Assembly (NCBI GenBank): GCA_903881665.1
Contig: CAIRUC010000086.1
Coordinates: forward strand, 1 to 41,313
Direction of reading: 5' to 3'
From: an uncultured Bacteroidota bacterium
GTDB taxonomy: Bacteria; Bacteroidota; Bacteroidia; AKYH767-A; OLB10
DNA: 41,313 nucleotides
The notes beneath the pieces are model-generated. The model did not search any database. It worked only from the letters and a program-made list of their open reading frames with translations, and was not told the origin of the DNA. The translations under genes were made by a program, and so were the position numbers. This document shows positions 16,815-28,000 of this stretch, piece after piece; the stretch's first letter is position 1, and every line of letters begins with the position of its first letter.

Positions 16815-19550
16815 TTACATTTTTACAATCGTTTGCTTCACTTTTGTTTCACCATTTACCAATGTGACAATATAGGTACCGGTCATTAATTTGCTTAGTG
16901 CAGGATGCTCAATTCTGTTTTCGCCTTTTTCCGCAGTTATTGGTCCCGAGTATACCATTACCCCTTGTGGAGTGAATATATTCATTGTCATCGTTTCGCT
17001 TACCAACGACTCAAAAGTCATGGTTAAGTCTGATTTGAAAGGGTTGGGGTATACCGAAAAAGACTTAATCGTTTCTTTAGTCGATTTTATGCTAAATGAT
17101 TTAGGGCTGAAGTTTTCAGTGGCACCATTAATATCAACTTGTTGTAATCTATAATAACTTGTTCCCGAAAGAGGATTATTGTCTGTTGTGCTGTAGTTTT
17201 TAATTACATTACTATTTCCTGCTGCCAAAACCTTTGTTAAATTATTAAAGTCTTTTCCGTTTGATGAACGTTGCACCATAAAATAAGAGCTATTGCTTTC
17301 TGATGCTGTTGCCCATGTTATTTTTGCTGATCCATTATTTTCTTTCACATCGAACGCAACAAGTGTTACCGGTAATGGATTAGCAGATGTAGAAGTAATT
17401 CCTATTTCGCCCAATTGTGTCATGCCTGTACGATTTACATAAGGAATAGACGAAGTTCCAGTAGGCGCAGCGTGCGTTCCAAGGGTTACCCATTGAGAAC
17501 CTGCTTGAGGACGGAACATTAAATGGAGTAAATTAAAATTAGTAATTCCTGTAAATCCTTCTGCCCTTGCTGTAGCTGTATACGTTCCTCCGGCAAATGT
17601 ATTTCCTGCCGTTAATCTCCACCAGCCCGATCCATAAGTGGTACAAACAACACTGTTATCTGTTAATGGTAATCCAAAGTTATCGGGAAATCCTGTTGTA
17701 AAAGTTGAAGCAATATAACCCGCAGCCGTTGGTGCTGTAGTGAAGCTAAGTGATATTCCGTTGTAGTTCGCTGTACATCCAATAGGGAATTCAAGCGCTG
17801 TTGATGTAGTAGCAGGAATCCAACGCTTAAAGTTTCCTATTACATATCCATTTGTTCGGGATAATGTTCCAACTGCTGCCGAACCAAGAATTAATTCTTT
17901 AGTGTTTGTAGTTACAATTCCGCTTGTTAAACTAAGGGTCCCCGTAACGGTTGTGCTATTTGAAATAGCAACTCCAGTAGTATTATCAAATGTTAAGTTT
18001 CTTGTTGTTGCAGGTAATCCAAGTCCTGTAATTTGTGTGGCCGTTCCGTTAAATGTGTAGTCGGCTCCTGTATTAAATGTTCTTGTGCCTGCCACTTGAA
18101 TGTTACCAGTTGCTCCAGTACTTGATATTCCCGTTGTAGATTTAATTCCAAGCTTTCCGCCATTGGTAACCATAAAAGCGCCCGTCCCGCCAACGATAGT
18201 TGATGCGTCATTCATTTGTAAATAGGCGTTGGCATTAACCGTGAAGTTAATCGCATTTGATACTGTTCCGCCTGAGGTATACGATTGCATGCTGCTTCCG
18301 TTAAATACAATTTCACCACTAGAAGTTCCTGTTTCATTAATTGTTCCTCCTGTATGCGTGAAGTTACCTGCAACGTTTAATGTACCTATACCTGTTGATT
18401 CGGACAATGTTAATGTGCCGGCAGTAACAGAAACATTCCCCGCAACAGTCATTTTTGATGTAGTTGTACCGCTAACTAATATTACCGATCCTGTTCCACT
18501 TACGTTTAGCCCACCTGTAACACCAATTGTTGCGGTTCCTGAACTATTATTTCCAACAAAAATACCGGCACTACTATTAAAACTACCCGCAACAGTCATG
18601 GTATTATTTCCTGTACTGTTTGCTAAATGAAATTCGCCTCCGGTTTGTACATAATTGCCTCCAATTGTCAAAGACCTAGAGGTACCATCATTACTTAAAT
18701 ATAATTTATTTACGCTTGTGTTTGCAATTGTAAAATTTCCTTGCGTAGTTATTGGTGTTGCTAATGTTAGGGTGCCCGTTTGTCCGGCACAGTTCCATGT
18801 AAAACCTCCAAAATTTTGATTTAACCCTGTTGGTAATCCGCCTGTAATTCCAGTTACTTCACAAGTAGAAGTTGGATCCCATGTTGCGGTTGGTATTGCA
18901 CCTAAATTTTGGTCGTGGCGATAAATACTATTTGCAGAATTGGATAATGAAGAACCCGTATTCATTGTTAATGTAAGTCCATTAATAAAAGTGCCGGCAT
19001 TTGTAATTGCGCCCGAATTAGTAAAAACACTATTGTTTGTTAAGGTGCTATTATTAACTAAAACACTACTTGTTGCTAAAGTGATTGTGCCACTATTGGT
19101 AATCGTTCCATTGTTGGTAACATCATTGCCCGTTCCACTTACTACACCAAGTGTTTTGGTTGTGCTTACTACCAATGTTCCTCCAGCATCAACGGTAAGT
19201 TGATCTACATTAACGTTTGCCGTTACAGTAACTGTGTGGCCGCTTAATATATTAATGGCTCCGTTAGTAGAAGAAGGCGGGATGCTAGTATTGTTCCATG
19301 AGTTGCTACTATACGTTTGCCAAGTGGTTGTACCGTTCCAGCTACCAGTTCCTCTTGTTCTATAATCGCCGTTTGCTGCACCTTTTGCATCGGTGGTGTG
19401 AAATGTTTGATAAACGAGAACAATTAATACAACGAGAAAGGTTGAAACTGCTGCGCCAATTAAAAGACGTTGTCGCTGACTTAATCGATTTTTTAATCGA
19501 TTCGTGTTTCTGTTTTTCTGGCTTTTTTGAGGATAACCTGAATTGTTCAT
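16815..19550 (-). CDS. large T9SS surface protein with repetitive beta-strand region
   Basis: This 911-residue protein has a basic N-terminal tail of about 30 residues ahead of one hydrophobic segment (LLIGAAVSTFLVVLIVLVY). About 550 residues of Thr/Ser/Gly/Asn-rich short repeats follow (patterns such as TVAGN, GTLTL, NNGTITNSG), typical of a parallel beta-helix. Then come a domain ending in IPYVNRTGMTQLGEIG, an Ig/Fn3-like segment PLPVTLVAFDVKENNGSAKITWATA, and the sorting domain SVYPNPFKSDLTMTF ... GTYIVTLVNGETKVKQTIVKM. The frame opens at 19613, but the ATG at 19550 (MNNSGYPQKSQ) is the sensible start. Predicted role: adhesin or surface-layer component. Confidence 0.82.
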   Translation of the reverse strand: MNNSGYPQKSQKNRNTNRLKNRLSQRQRLLIGAAVSTFLVVLIVLVYQTFHTTDAKGAANGDYRTRGTGSWNGTTTWQTYSSNSWNNTSIPPSSTNGAINILSGHTVTVTANVNVDQLTVDAGGTLVVSTTKTLGVVSGTGNDVTNNGTITNSGTITLATSSVLVNNSTLTNNSVFTNSGAITNAGTFINGLTLTMNTGSSLSNSANSIYRHDQNLGAIPTATWDPTSTCEVTGITGGLPTGLNQNFGGFTWNCAGQTGTLTLATPITTQGNFTIANTSVNKLYLSNDGTSRSLTIGGNYVQTGGEFHLANSTGNNTMTVAGSFNSSAGIFVGNNSSGTATIGVTGGLNVSGTGSVILVSGTTTSKMTVAGNVSVTAGTLTLSESTGIGTLNVAGNFTHTGGTINETGTSSGEIVFNGSSMQSYTSGGTVSNAINFTVNANAYLQMNDASTIVGGTGAFMVTNGGKLGIKSTTGISSTGATGNIQVAGTRTFNTGADYTFNGTATQITGLGLPATTRNLTFDNTTGVAISNSTTVTGTLSLTSGIVTTNTKELILGSAAVGTLSRTNGYVIGNFKRWIPATTSTALEFPIGCTANYNGISLSFTTAPTAAGYIASTFTTGFPDNFGLPLTDNSVVCTTYGSGWWRLTAGNTFAGGTYTATARAEGFTGITNFNLLHLMFRPQAGSQWVTLGTHAAPTGTSSIPYVNRTGMTQLGEIGITSTSANPLPVTLVAFDVKENNGSAKITWATASESNSSYFMVQRSSNGKDFNNLTKVLAAGNSNVIKNYSTTDNNPLSGTSYYRLQQVDINGATENFSPKSFSIKSTKETIKSFSVYPNPFKSDLTMTFESLVSETMTMNIFTPQGVMVYSGPITAEKGENRIEHPALSKLMTGTYIVTLVNGETKVKQTIVKM

Positions 19551-19845
19551 ATTGATATATTTTTCGGAATTTAAAGTTGATTTTTTACGCCACAAAAAAT
19601 AATATGTTTCCACAACAATTGGTTTTGCCGAAGAAAAACCACGAATTCATCGAATAATCCAACCTTGTTTTATATATAAAAACCTGTCAAACAACAACTT
19701 ATGTAAATAATCGTAAATAATACGAAAAGAGCCCCATAGCTAACATTAATCATGTAATCAATTCATAAGTTAGATTAACACAAAAATATGTCGCGGCTCA
19801 AATCATTACTTTAGCGTTTCGTTTTAGTGAAATAGAAATAACCAA
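19551..19845. other. divergent intergenic region
   Basis: These 295 bases separate the divergent surface-protein and helicase genes. A weak -7-like TACTTTAG (19808-19815) points to the helicase. Nothing else recognisable was found. Confidence 0.4.
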
Positions 19846-21768
19846 TTGGAAAGATTATTACAATTAAAGGCGCTACTGAAAATGGAGCGTGACGACGATT
19901 TTCAACAATACTCCGAATTGTTTTCTCGAAATAATATTACGTATCGTAAACAAAATGGTGTAACATGGTATCCGATCAGTATCGTTAGTTCTGAAATTGG
20001 TTTGGGCGAATATCTTTCTATTGATATTGAAAGAACAACGAATCATAATGAACCGCACCAGTTTTCGGGAGGTAAAATTGTTTCGCTGTTTTCAAATCTT
20101 TATCCTGGCGAAGCGCCACTGCCCGGTACAATTAAAGTATTAGGGCCCAATAAGCTTCGTGTTACGCTTTCTGTTGATGAGTTGCCTGATTGGTGCGATG
20201 ATGGTAAGCTCGGAATAAATCTTTCGTTCGACGAAGCCTCTTATAGAGAAATGGATTTTGCGCTTGATAAAGTGTTACGCGCTTCTGGAAATCGTTTGGC
20301 CGCTATTCGCGATGTTGTTTACAATAATCGCATTCCTGAGTTCGAAAAAATTCCTCATCAATATGACATAGAAAAATTGAATGCTTCTCAAAATGAAGCA
20401 GTCAGAAAAATTCTTTCTGCAAAAGATATTGCCATCATTCATGGTCCGCCAGGAACAGGAAAAACAACGACTCTAGTTCAAGCGATCAAACAAGTTTTAA
20501 AAACAGAGAAACAAGTTTTGGTTTGTAGTCCTAGTAATACGGCTGTAGATTTATTGACCGAGAAATTACATCGCGAAGGTGTTATTGTTTTACGATTAGG
20601 AAATCCTGCGCGCGTTTCGGAAGATGTTCTTTCGAATACTCTCGATGCAAAAGTGGCAGCACACGATTCGTATAAAGAATTGAAAAATTATAGAAAAACA
20701 GCCGACGAATATTTTCGAATGGCAGGAAAATACAAACGTACTTTAGGAAGAGAAGAGCGCGAACAACGACAATTGTTTTATCAAGAAGGAAAGAAAATAT
20801 TACAAGAAGCAAGAGTGCTCGAAGACTATATGATCAGCGATCAGTTTGATAAATCTCAAGTGATTGCTTGTACGCCTGTTGTTTCGTCTAGTAAAATGAT
20901 GCGCGACCGTCAATTTACTACGGTGTTTATTGATGAAGCCGCCCAGGCACTAGAGCCGATGAGCTGGATTCCTATCACTCGAAGCGATCGTGTGATTTTT
21001 GCCGGTGATCATTTTCAATTGCCACCAACAGTAAAATCGAAACGAACAGAAGCCGCGCAGTTGAAAGAAACATTGTTTGAAAAGGCGATGAAACTTGAGA
21101 ATGCCTCAATTATGTTGAATATGCAATATCGAATGCATGAACATATAATGCATTTCTCGAACCGTCAGTTTTACGATGAAAATTTATTAGCCGCAGAAAG
21201 CGTGAAACATCGATTACTTAGTACAGACGAGCACGATCATTTATTAAACACTGCAGTAACATATATTGATACTGCAGGATGTGGTTATAATGAAAAAATA
21301 AATCCGGAAAGCTTTAGTATTTCTAATGAAGATGAGGCGCATTTGCTTCTGAAACATTTGAAATTATTATTGCATCAATATAATCCTTTAGAAAAAAGAA
21401 GAAAAGAAATATCTGTTGGAATAATATCACCGTACAAAGAACAAGTACAGCTTATCGTAGAATTAATAGCAAACGACGAGGAACTACAAAATACTCCAAT
21501 TAAAATTGTAGTAAAAACAGTTGATGGATTTCAAGGGCAAGAGCGCGATGTTATTTACATAAGTCTTGTAAGAAGTAACGATAGTAAAGAGATTGGCTTT
21601 TTAAATGACATTCGTCGAATGAATGTTGCGCTTACACGAGCAAAATCGAAGTTGGTGGTTATTGGTGATAGTTCTACACTAGCAAATCACCCCTTCTATA
21701 AAGGTTTTATTGACTATACGGAAGAAATTCAAGCGTATGTGTCTGCTTGGGATTATTATGAGGGCTGA
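19846..21768 (+). CDS. SF1B DNA/RNA helicase, UPF1/IGHMBP2-like
   Basis: This 640-residue superfamily 1 helicase has Walker A GPPGTGKTT (residues 200-208) and motif II FIDEAAQ. Motif III is GDHFQLPPTV, motif IV-like IISPYKEQ, motif V VDGFQGQERDVIYISLVRS and motif VI RRMNVALTRAK. The N-terminal 170 residues form the beta-barrel-like region typical of bacterial UPF1-like proteins (WYPI). I chose the TTG at 19846 because the resulting MERLLQLKALLKMERDDD matches the usual start (a Leu-rich helix then LLKIE). The ATG at 19882 would delete it. A weak -7-like TACTTTAG lies at 19808-19815. It is probably involved in nucleic-acid repair or RNA remodelling. Confidence 0.9.
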   Translation: MERLLQLKALLKMERDDDFQQYSELFSRNNITYRKQNGVTWYPISIVSSEIGLGEYLSIDIERTTNHNEPHQFSGGKIVSLFSNLYPGEAPLPGTIKVLGPNKLRVTLSVDELPDWCDDGKLGINLSFDEASYREMDFALDKVLRASGNRLAAIRDVVYNNRIPEFEKIPHQYDIEKLNASQNEAVRKILSAKDIAIIHGPPGTGKTTTLVQAIKQVLKTEKQVLVCSPSNTAVDLLTEKLHREGVIVLRLGNPARVSEDVLSNTLDAKVAAHDSYKELKNYRKTADEYFRMAGKYKRTLGREEREQRQLFYQEGKKILQEARVLEDYMISDQFDKSQVIACTPVVSSSKMMRDRQFTTVFIDEAAQALEPMSWIPITRSDRVIFAGDHFQLPPTVKSKRTEAAQLKETLFEKAMKLENASIMLNMQYRMHEHIMHFSNRQFYDENLLAAESVKHRLLSTDEHDHLLNTAVTYIDTAGCGYNEKINPESFSISNEDEAHLLLKHLKLLLHQYNPLEKRRKEISVGIISPYKEQVQLIVELIANDEELQNTPIKIVVKTVDGFQGQERDVIYISLVRSNDSKEIGFLNDIRRMNVALTRAKSKLVVIGDSSTLANHPFYKGFIDYTEEIQAYVSAWDYYEG

Positions 21769-21852
21769 TTTTATATTTTCTACATAATATGGCTTTACGT
21801 TAGAGCCTGCTTAATTACAATTTTGTAGTAGTAATGGAAAAATCGAAAAGGC

Positions 21853-23235
21853 TTAAAGAGTAACAGAGGGAAAATCTAAAATCTTAACTTTATTTTTCTT
21901 CAACCATGATTTTACGATATCATCATTATCGGGATAATAGTCGGCGATACCAATGATTGATTTAAAGGTTTCCATTGAATTTGCGGAGGTAGATTCCTCG
22001 ATGTATCCATAGCCAATATACTTCCCATTCTCAATAATAATAACAGATCGTTCATCACGAGTTCGGCCCTTGTCAATCATTACAAAATTAAGAGCGTTGT
22101 AGATAAAATCATTTAACACACGCATTGCTCTTCGGTTATAATCTTCTACATCTTCATTGTCGTCGCAAATGCCGTTACATTTTTTAATTTGATGGTTAAA
22201 GCAAATAGAATCTTCTCCTGTTAATCCGCAGTAACGAAGGCAAAGCGTATGTATATCGAGTATTAGCTCTAATCGTTCTCGAGCAGATGCAAATGAGTTG
22301 AAACTGATTAAAGCATTTTCGGATTTTTCGAACGCAACAATTTTGAAATTGATAATTCCGTCATTGTCTTTAAACCAGTCGAGGCAGTGTGTAAACGTAT
22401 CTGCTTTTCTTCGTGTATTGAATTTCGGTTTATGCTTTTTGATTTCTTCGTTCTCGTATAGTAACGCAATTAATTCGCTCCCCGTAGGAACAAAATCGAC
22501 ATTATACAACTCGTGTAACATCTTGCGACCTTTTTGCTCGCTGCTGTTAAAATGACTCATTGCTCGGTTGTAAGCATTTTTACTTTTCCCTACATATATA
22601 ATTTCTTGATCTTGATCTAGAAAATAATAAACACCGCAATCTTCGGGAAGTTTATTGAGTACGTATTGCTTTATTTTATCAATACGTCGCACCATTAAGT
22701 CTTCAACACCTTTGTTTTTGTATTGTGCATTATTGTTTTTTGCCTCCATTAATAAATCGAAAAGTTTTGCAGTAGCTATGGCATCGCCTTCGGCGCGATG
22801 CCTTGCCTCAATTAAAATGCCCAACGAATCACAAAGTTTTCCTAAGCTGTAAGATGTTTTTCCGGGAAGCAACTTTCTACTTAATCGAACCGTGCAAAGG
22901 GTGTCTCTTTTGTATTTGTATCCGAGTGAAGCAAACTCCTCGCGAATAAAACCATAATCGAAACCCACATTGTGCGCAACAAAAATGAGCCCATCCGTCA
23001 TTTCAATAATTTTATTAGCCACTTCATAAAACTTGGGAGCATCTTTTACCATTTCATTGGTAATGCCAGAAATACTCACAAAAGCAGGTGAAATATAACA
23101 CTCTGGGTTTATAAGGGTACTAAATTTATCGATTACCGTTAGGCCATCGTGAACTAGAATTGCAATCTCGGTAATACGACCCTTCTTAAATTCAAATCGC
23201 CCCCCACAGGTTTCTATATCGATAATAGCGAACAT
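21853..23235 (-). CDS. DnaQ-family exonuclease fused to GIY-YIG (UvrC/Cho-like) domain
   Basis: This 460-residue protein begins with a DEDDh 3'-5' exonuclease domain: D6 and E8 in IIDIETCGG, Asp in AHNVGFDYGF, and His/Asp in HRAEGDAIATAKLFD. A GIY-YIG nuclease domain follows (DCGVYYFLDQDQEIIYVGKS with the catalytic-type YENEEIKKHKP). Downstream, YCGLTGEDSICFNHQIKKCNGIC mirrors the four-Cys cluster region of UvrC (CxxxQIxRCxxPC). UvrC's C-terminal endonuclease and HhH domains are absent. It is therefore the DnaQ-UvrC/Cho hybrid type known in several phyla and likely acts in repair. The ATG at 23235 is five bases downstream of a -7-like element. It follows the YD-repeat gene by 32 bases. Confidence 0.9.
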   Translation of the reverse strand: MFAIIDIETCGGRFEFKKGRITEIAILVHDGLTVIDKFSTLINPECYISPAFVSISGITNEMVKDAPKFYEVANKIIEMTDGLIFVAHNVGFDYGFIREEFASLGYKYKRDTLCTVRLSRKLLPGKTSYSLGKLCDSLGILIEARHRAEGDAIATAKLFDLLMEAKNNNAQYKNKGVEDLMVRRIDKIKQYVLNKLPEDCGVYYFLDQDQEIIYVGKSKNAYNRAMSHFNSSEQKGRKMLHELYNVDFVPTGSELIALLYENEEIKKHKPKFNTRRKADTFTHCLDWFKDNDGIINFKIVAFEKSENALISFNSFASARERLELILDIHTLCLRYCGLTGEDSICFNHQIKKCNGICDDNEDVEDYNRRAMRVLNDFIYNALNFVMIDKGRTRDERSVIIIENGKYIGYGYIEESTSANSMETFKSIIGIADYYPDNDDIVKSWLKKNKVKILDFPSVTL

Positions 23236-23240
23236 CGGTG

Positions 23241-23248
23241 TAAAGATA
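23241..23248 (-). promoter_or_regulatory. -7-like element, TATCTTTA, abutting the exonuclease start
   Basis: On the reverse strand TATCTTTA has one mismatch to TAnnTTTG. It stands five bases before the ATG at 23235, repeating the near-leaderless spacing of three other genes in the window. Confidence 0.35.
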
Positions 23249-23267
23249 TAGGATTTAAAGCATTTTT

Positions 23268-25094
23268 TTAATTGAAATAGTCGTACTGATATTCTTCCTT
23301 CTCTAAAATATTATTTTGGATAGTATGTTTCAAATATTTAAAGGGTAGAGATTCTTTTTCATTATAAAAATAATCAAGGATTACGGAAGGGTTTTGTAGT
23401 TCGAAATTTTGGCAGCGTGTTAATCGATCTTCTTTATCAAATGTGAAATAGTAATTTCTTCTGTCGTTTTCGAAGTGCGATTCAATAATTCTTCCTTTTT
23501 CATCATGTCCTACATGAAATTGTTGGTACGAATATTTTGTTTTGCGAACACCTATTGGATAATTATTTTTATCCATTAAATAAGAAACTCCTCCAAAAGT
23601 TATTTCATTACCATTTATATGGTAAGAGGTGATTCCTTCGCTACAATTAACTATTAAATTGCCAATATTGATACGGTAAACATAATCGTTATTGTAGAAA
23701 AAACATTCTTTATTAGTGCTGTTTTCTTCATAAGAGTAATGCGTTGTTAAATTATTCTTCTTATCGTATATGTAGTAATGGGTTTCGGCATCGGAACTAT
23801 TTGTATATCTTTTGGTGCTCGTTAACCTGTTCGTTTTATCGTAGAAATATTCTTCATGCGACGCAATCTCTTTTCGTTCATTTTCATAAATTCTTTCAAT
23901 AATTTTCTCAGTACTATCTAATTTGATTGTAAATTCACCTCTGTAATTGCTTTTGTCTTCTTTAAAAAGTTGATAGCTATTAATAAATATGGTCTTTATT
24001 TTTTTAGTGTTCTTTTGTTGTTCAACTACATTTTCAATGGTAGGAAAACTATTTATTTTTCCAATATTTTCGAAAAACCTTTTTTCACTAAATCCGTTAA
24101 TGGAGGTTGTTATTTTTTTTCCGACTTTAGGAAAGTAGAACGCAGGTAAATAGGGAAGCAAAAAGTCTAATTGGCTATAGGGAATAAATATGGAAAAGGC
24201 ATCGCCGCCATATACCTTGCTGCTATTCGAAAATGAAGGAAACTCAATAACCAAGCCCCAGCCAAATATATAGAAGTCGGCTTCGTTGAAGTCAAGGTGT
24301 TCGCAGAGATCTCTACAAGTTTGAGCACTGTCTTTTCCTAACATACTTTGCATTGGACGATGAATGCGTTCGTCATATTCGTTCTCTTCATAATCACCAC
24401 TTTCGCTCTCCACAATTTCGGGAACAGTCAGCTTTTCTGTTTTAATTAAATAGTCATGAGTGAAGTACGGAGCAAGGTTTTTTGTTACAGTTTCTATAGA
24501 AAATTGATTCAAGCTATTTTTGATTTGTTTAACCTCTCCAGAATTGATGCTTGCGGTGAAATAATGGGCGACTTTTACTTCATGTTGGTCGGAACGGTTT
24601 CTGCTGCTAATTTCAAATTGATATTCGATACGGTACCAAATTAAATTATTGCAAATAGAAATGGGCTTGCATTCGATTTCTTTAAGTCGAGGAATCGTTC
24701 TGTTTTCCTCATCATTATCTCCGTAGTTATTCCTGTCGTTTCTGCTATTTATAAGCTCTAGGTAAACAGCGATTTTATTTTTAGCTTCTTTATACAATAG
24801 CAAGAAGGCACCTTCATTATTCCACTCATTATTTGTAATTTGAAGTAATTGTTTCGTTATTTTTTTTAATGTAACAGCGTTTTCATTTTCTGGAACATAA
24901 GTTATTACCTGAGTTTCCCCATATAGGTTTACTTGGGTGGAATTTATCTCCTTGTAAACTTGTTTAAAGTCATACGATGTATTACTGAAAACATCTATAA
25001 TTTGTAAATCGCCAGCATTGGCTAATTGGAAACAAGTAAAAATTACAAAGAAGGTAAGGGTTGTTTTAATAAATATTTTTTGTTGCTTTTTCAT
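23268..25094 (-). CDS. secreted protein of unknown function with YD-like tandem motifs
   Basis: This 608-residue protein opens with a signal peptide (MKKQQKIFIKTTLTFFVIFTCFQLANAGD). I do not recognise its first 370 residues. From about residue 380 onwards tyrosine/aspartate-rich units recur: FYDKTNRLTSTKRYTN, YIYDKKNNLTTHYSYEEN, GHDEKGRIIESHFEND, FDKEDRLTRCQNFE. They resemble YD/RHS-like beta-hairpin repeats or MORN-like units. No T9SS sorting domain is present. Its ATG overlaps the stop of the upstream MORN protein in an ATGA, so translation is coupled and the two products probably work together in the envelope. The end of the gene lies 32 bases before the exonuclease gene. Confidence 0.65.
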   Translation of the reverse strand: MKKQQKIFIKTTLTFFVIFTCFQLANAGDLQIIDVFSNTSYDFKQVYKEINSTQVNLYGETQVITYVPENENAVTLKKITKQLLQITNNEWNNEGAFLLLYKEAKNKIAVYLELINSRNDRNNYGDNDEENRTIPRLKEIECKPISICNNLIWYRIEYQFEISSRNRSDQHEVKVAHYFTASINSGEVKQIKNSLNQFSIETVTKNLAPYFTHDYLIKTEKLTVPEIVESESGDYEENEYDERIHRPMQSMLGKDSAQTCRDLCEHLDFNEADFYIFGWGLVIEFPSFSNSSKVYGGDAFSIFIPYSQLDFLLPYLPAFYFPKVGKKITTSINGFSEKRFFENIGKINSFPTIENVVEQQKNTKKIKTIFINSYQLFKEDKSNYRGEFTIKLDSTEKIIERIYENERKEIASHEEYFYDKTNRLTSTKRYTNSSDAETHYYIYDKKNNLTTHYSYEENSTNKECFFYNNDYVYRINIGNLIVNCSEGITSYHINGNEITFGGVSYLMDKNNYPIGVRKTKYSYQQFHVGHDEKGRIIESHFENDRRNYYFTFDKEDRLTRCQNFELQNPSVILDYFYNEKESLPFKYLKHTIQNNILEKEEYQYDYFN

Positions 25095-28000
25095 TCAGCG
25101 AAATAGTAAATAGTTAACTCATTCGTTTTATCATTGTAGTATGATTTTATTCTGGTAAAACCATTTTTAATCCACATTGTTTTCAATTCTTGTAATCGAA
25201 ACCCTTCTTTTTCATAAATGCTATCTATTTCAAAATAGTCTTCACTTATTTTCTTGCAAGCAATTATGAAACTTCCACAAACAAATTTCCCACCCGCTAA
25301 TGTTTTAGATCCTTTAGCATATTGTGTGCGCAATCCCTTGCTGGTCTTTAATGGAAATGTTAAATTGACATTATCTGCAACGATTCCGAAAAAGTTGTTT
25401 AGTTCAGAATATTTTAGTCCGGAGAGATCTTGAAAATTTCGATCTATTAACGGTATCGTATTGTTAAAAAGTGATATTTCGCCGGATATAATTTTTATAT
25501 CAAGAAAATCTTTAATACGAGCAGGACTAAAACAATAATCAGGTGTTTTGTTCGGCTTAAGGATTAGTTCTTTATTCTTTCTGTATTCTACGCTTTCTAC
25601 ATTTACTAGTACTGTTGTTAATGGAAAATTAGTATTGCTACTTTTCATCGGACCTTTAGCAAATGAAATGGCAACTCGCTTTGGATATAAAGTAACGTAG
25701 GTGTTTTTATTATCCGGTTCATAGTTTACCAGCATCATCATTTTGCTTAAGTACCCGTTTGTTCTACAAGGATTAAAATTTAAAATTAATTGTTCGTCGG
25801 CGGGTATCATAATTGAAAAGTCTTCGAACATTTGTAATTCGAAACTAGCGAAACCTGCGTTATTATTATTATCTGTCTGTAGACTAGTAAAAAATAGTGA
25901 ATTGAAATTTAAACTGTCTTTTAATTTAAGGGCAGGTGAAATGTAATTCATTAATTGTGGATATTCAATTAATGAACTAACCGATTGGGCAAAGCGTAAT
26001 TTACTTGTAGAGCAAACAGTATCGACACAAGCACATTCGATATTTGTAGATTTGATTTGTAGTTTACCGCCGACATACCAAAGTGTATCGTTTTTGCCAG
26101 AGCGTAGGTCGATAAAAGCTCCTTCTTGTAAATCGTTAATAAAAGTTCCGTAATATGTAACTTCCTCTTTTTCATTAAACGTTTGAAATAATCCCTCACG
26201 CTTATTGTTTTTGTAATATTGATACGTTTGCGGTTTGCCAGATGAAAAATAGGTGGAATACAAACTATCTTGTTTGTCATTAAGAATGAATCGACTTGTT
26301 TTAATTACCGCAGTTCCTGGATAATATTCTCTATACTGTTTTAAGCTATCATTCAGTAATACTGTTTGAAAAAGCAAAGAGCCATCATTATCATAGTACG
26401 ACGAGGTTCCGTTTGAATAATTATTGATCGACTTAATTTTTCCATCACTGAAATAATCGATTGATTCGATTATTTTCGATTGATCTTTATTAAATACCCT
26501 TCTTGATGTTGGAATTCCTTCTAGCGAATATTGCTCTTCCCATCCCAAATTATTGTAAGAAGGAAGTTTACCGCGGTGCGTTATTTTTTTTCCGGCGAAT
26601 TTTTCTACATAATATCCAGTTTGATATCCATTCTCAAAATATTTATAGGACAAGGTATCACTACTCCATGGATCATAAAAAACGAAATGCCCATTAGGTA
26701 GATCGTTTAGAAATTCTAAAGAACCCATTTTCTTACCATTGGCATATTTTAATTCATAATGACCATTTAAAATGGAATCACTAAAAAAATTATTATCAAT
26801 AAAATGATCGCCAAAGGCTTTGATCATTAACTCAGCAGTTTTAGTTGATGAAAGTAAGCTATCGGGAGCGTAATTCATTTCTAATGTACAACCTAAATAT
26901 TCACCATTATCCAAAAAATTTAGAGCGCTGAATTGATTAGTGATCGAATCTTGAATGTCTAATCTTCTAGTCTTTCCATTTTGATAAAAGGATTGGCCAT
27001 TTATTGTTCTGCGATAAAGATCTTTTACTTGTATTGAAACAATCTTTCCTACAGGCGAGAAGTTTACATTTAAACATTTCCCTATTTCTAGCGCGCTAAT
27101 AATTCCGTTGTAATAGTCTTTTTTATACAATACATTTTCCGTGGAATCGTAAAACGTTTTTCCTATTAAAGTTCCATTGGGCATATAGGTATATGACCAA
27201 TCTACGTTTTTCGAGGATTGTGAGTAAGAGTTTGTTGGAGTATAATAATTTCTAACGGTTTTTATTTGCCCGTTTTCAAAGTATTCAATAGATTTTCCCT
27301 GTAATAATCCGTCTTTGAGAGAATATTCGGAACATATTTTTCCGGAAGGATAAAAGGAAGTGCGCATTCCGTTTTCTTTTCCATTTAAAAATTGTGTTTC
27401 AGAAATAAGAACTCCCTCTTTCCATCCGCGCGAGGTGTCAGTTTTTTGAGAGAAGGATGCGGTGTCCTTTTGAATTATTTCGAAAATAGTTTCGGAGGTT
27501 TTAATGCCCTTGCTATCGTAATAAAATTCTGCGCCGACCTGTAACCCGTTTTTAAATTCTTTATGTTCTGTTAAAATACCATTTTCGCTGTACCTTTCAA
27601 AAAGGCCATCTTTCAACCCCATTTTGTAATTTTCTATCCACTGAATTTTCCCCGTTGAATAATAATCGGTTTTTTCGTTATCATAAACACCGCGCATTGT
27701 TTTGTTATTGATAAGGATTTCCTCATAAAAAGTATTTTTTGATTTAAGTTTACCATTGTCATAGTAATAAGTAGCGACACCATACCGCTTCCCGTTTTTA
27801 TATTCAACCTGAGAAGATAGAAATCCTTTGTTTGTGTATTCAAGCCAAACGCCCGTTTTTTTATTATTGCTGTAATTCCCCGAAATAATTAAAACACCCT
27901 CGCTTGAATAGGCTGAATAGCCCCCATCTAAACAGGACTCTTTGGAACCGTTGGATTGAGAATTAACATAATTACTTTTAATAAGTAGCTGCCCAGTATT

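Noticed and set aside
18229..18630. 133-codon + strand frame inside the 911-residue surface-protein gene
   Set aside because: It is a shadow of the Thr/Asn-rich repeats on the opposite strand; its Val/Pro/Thr composition reflects antisense reading.
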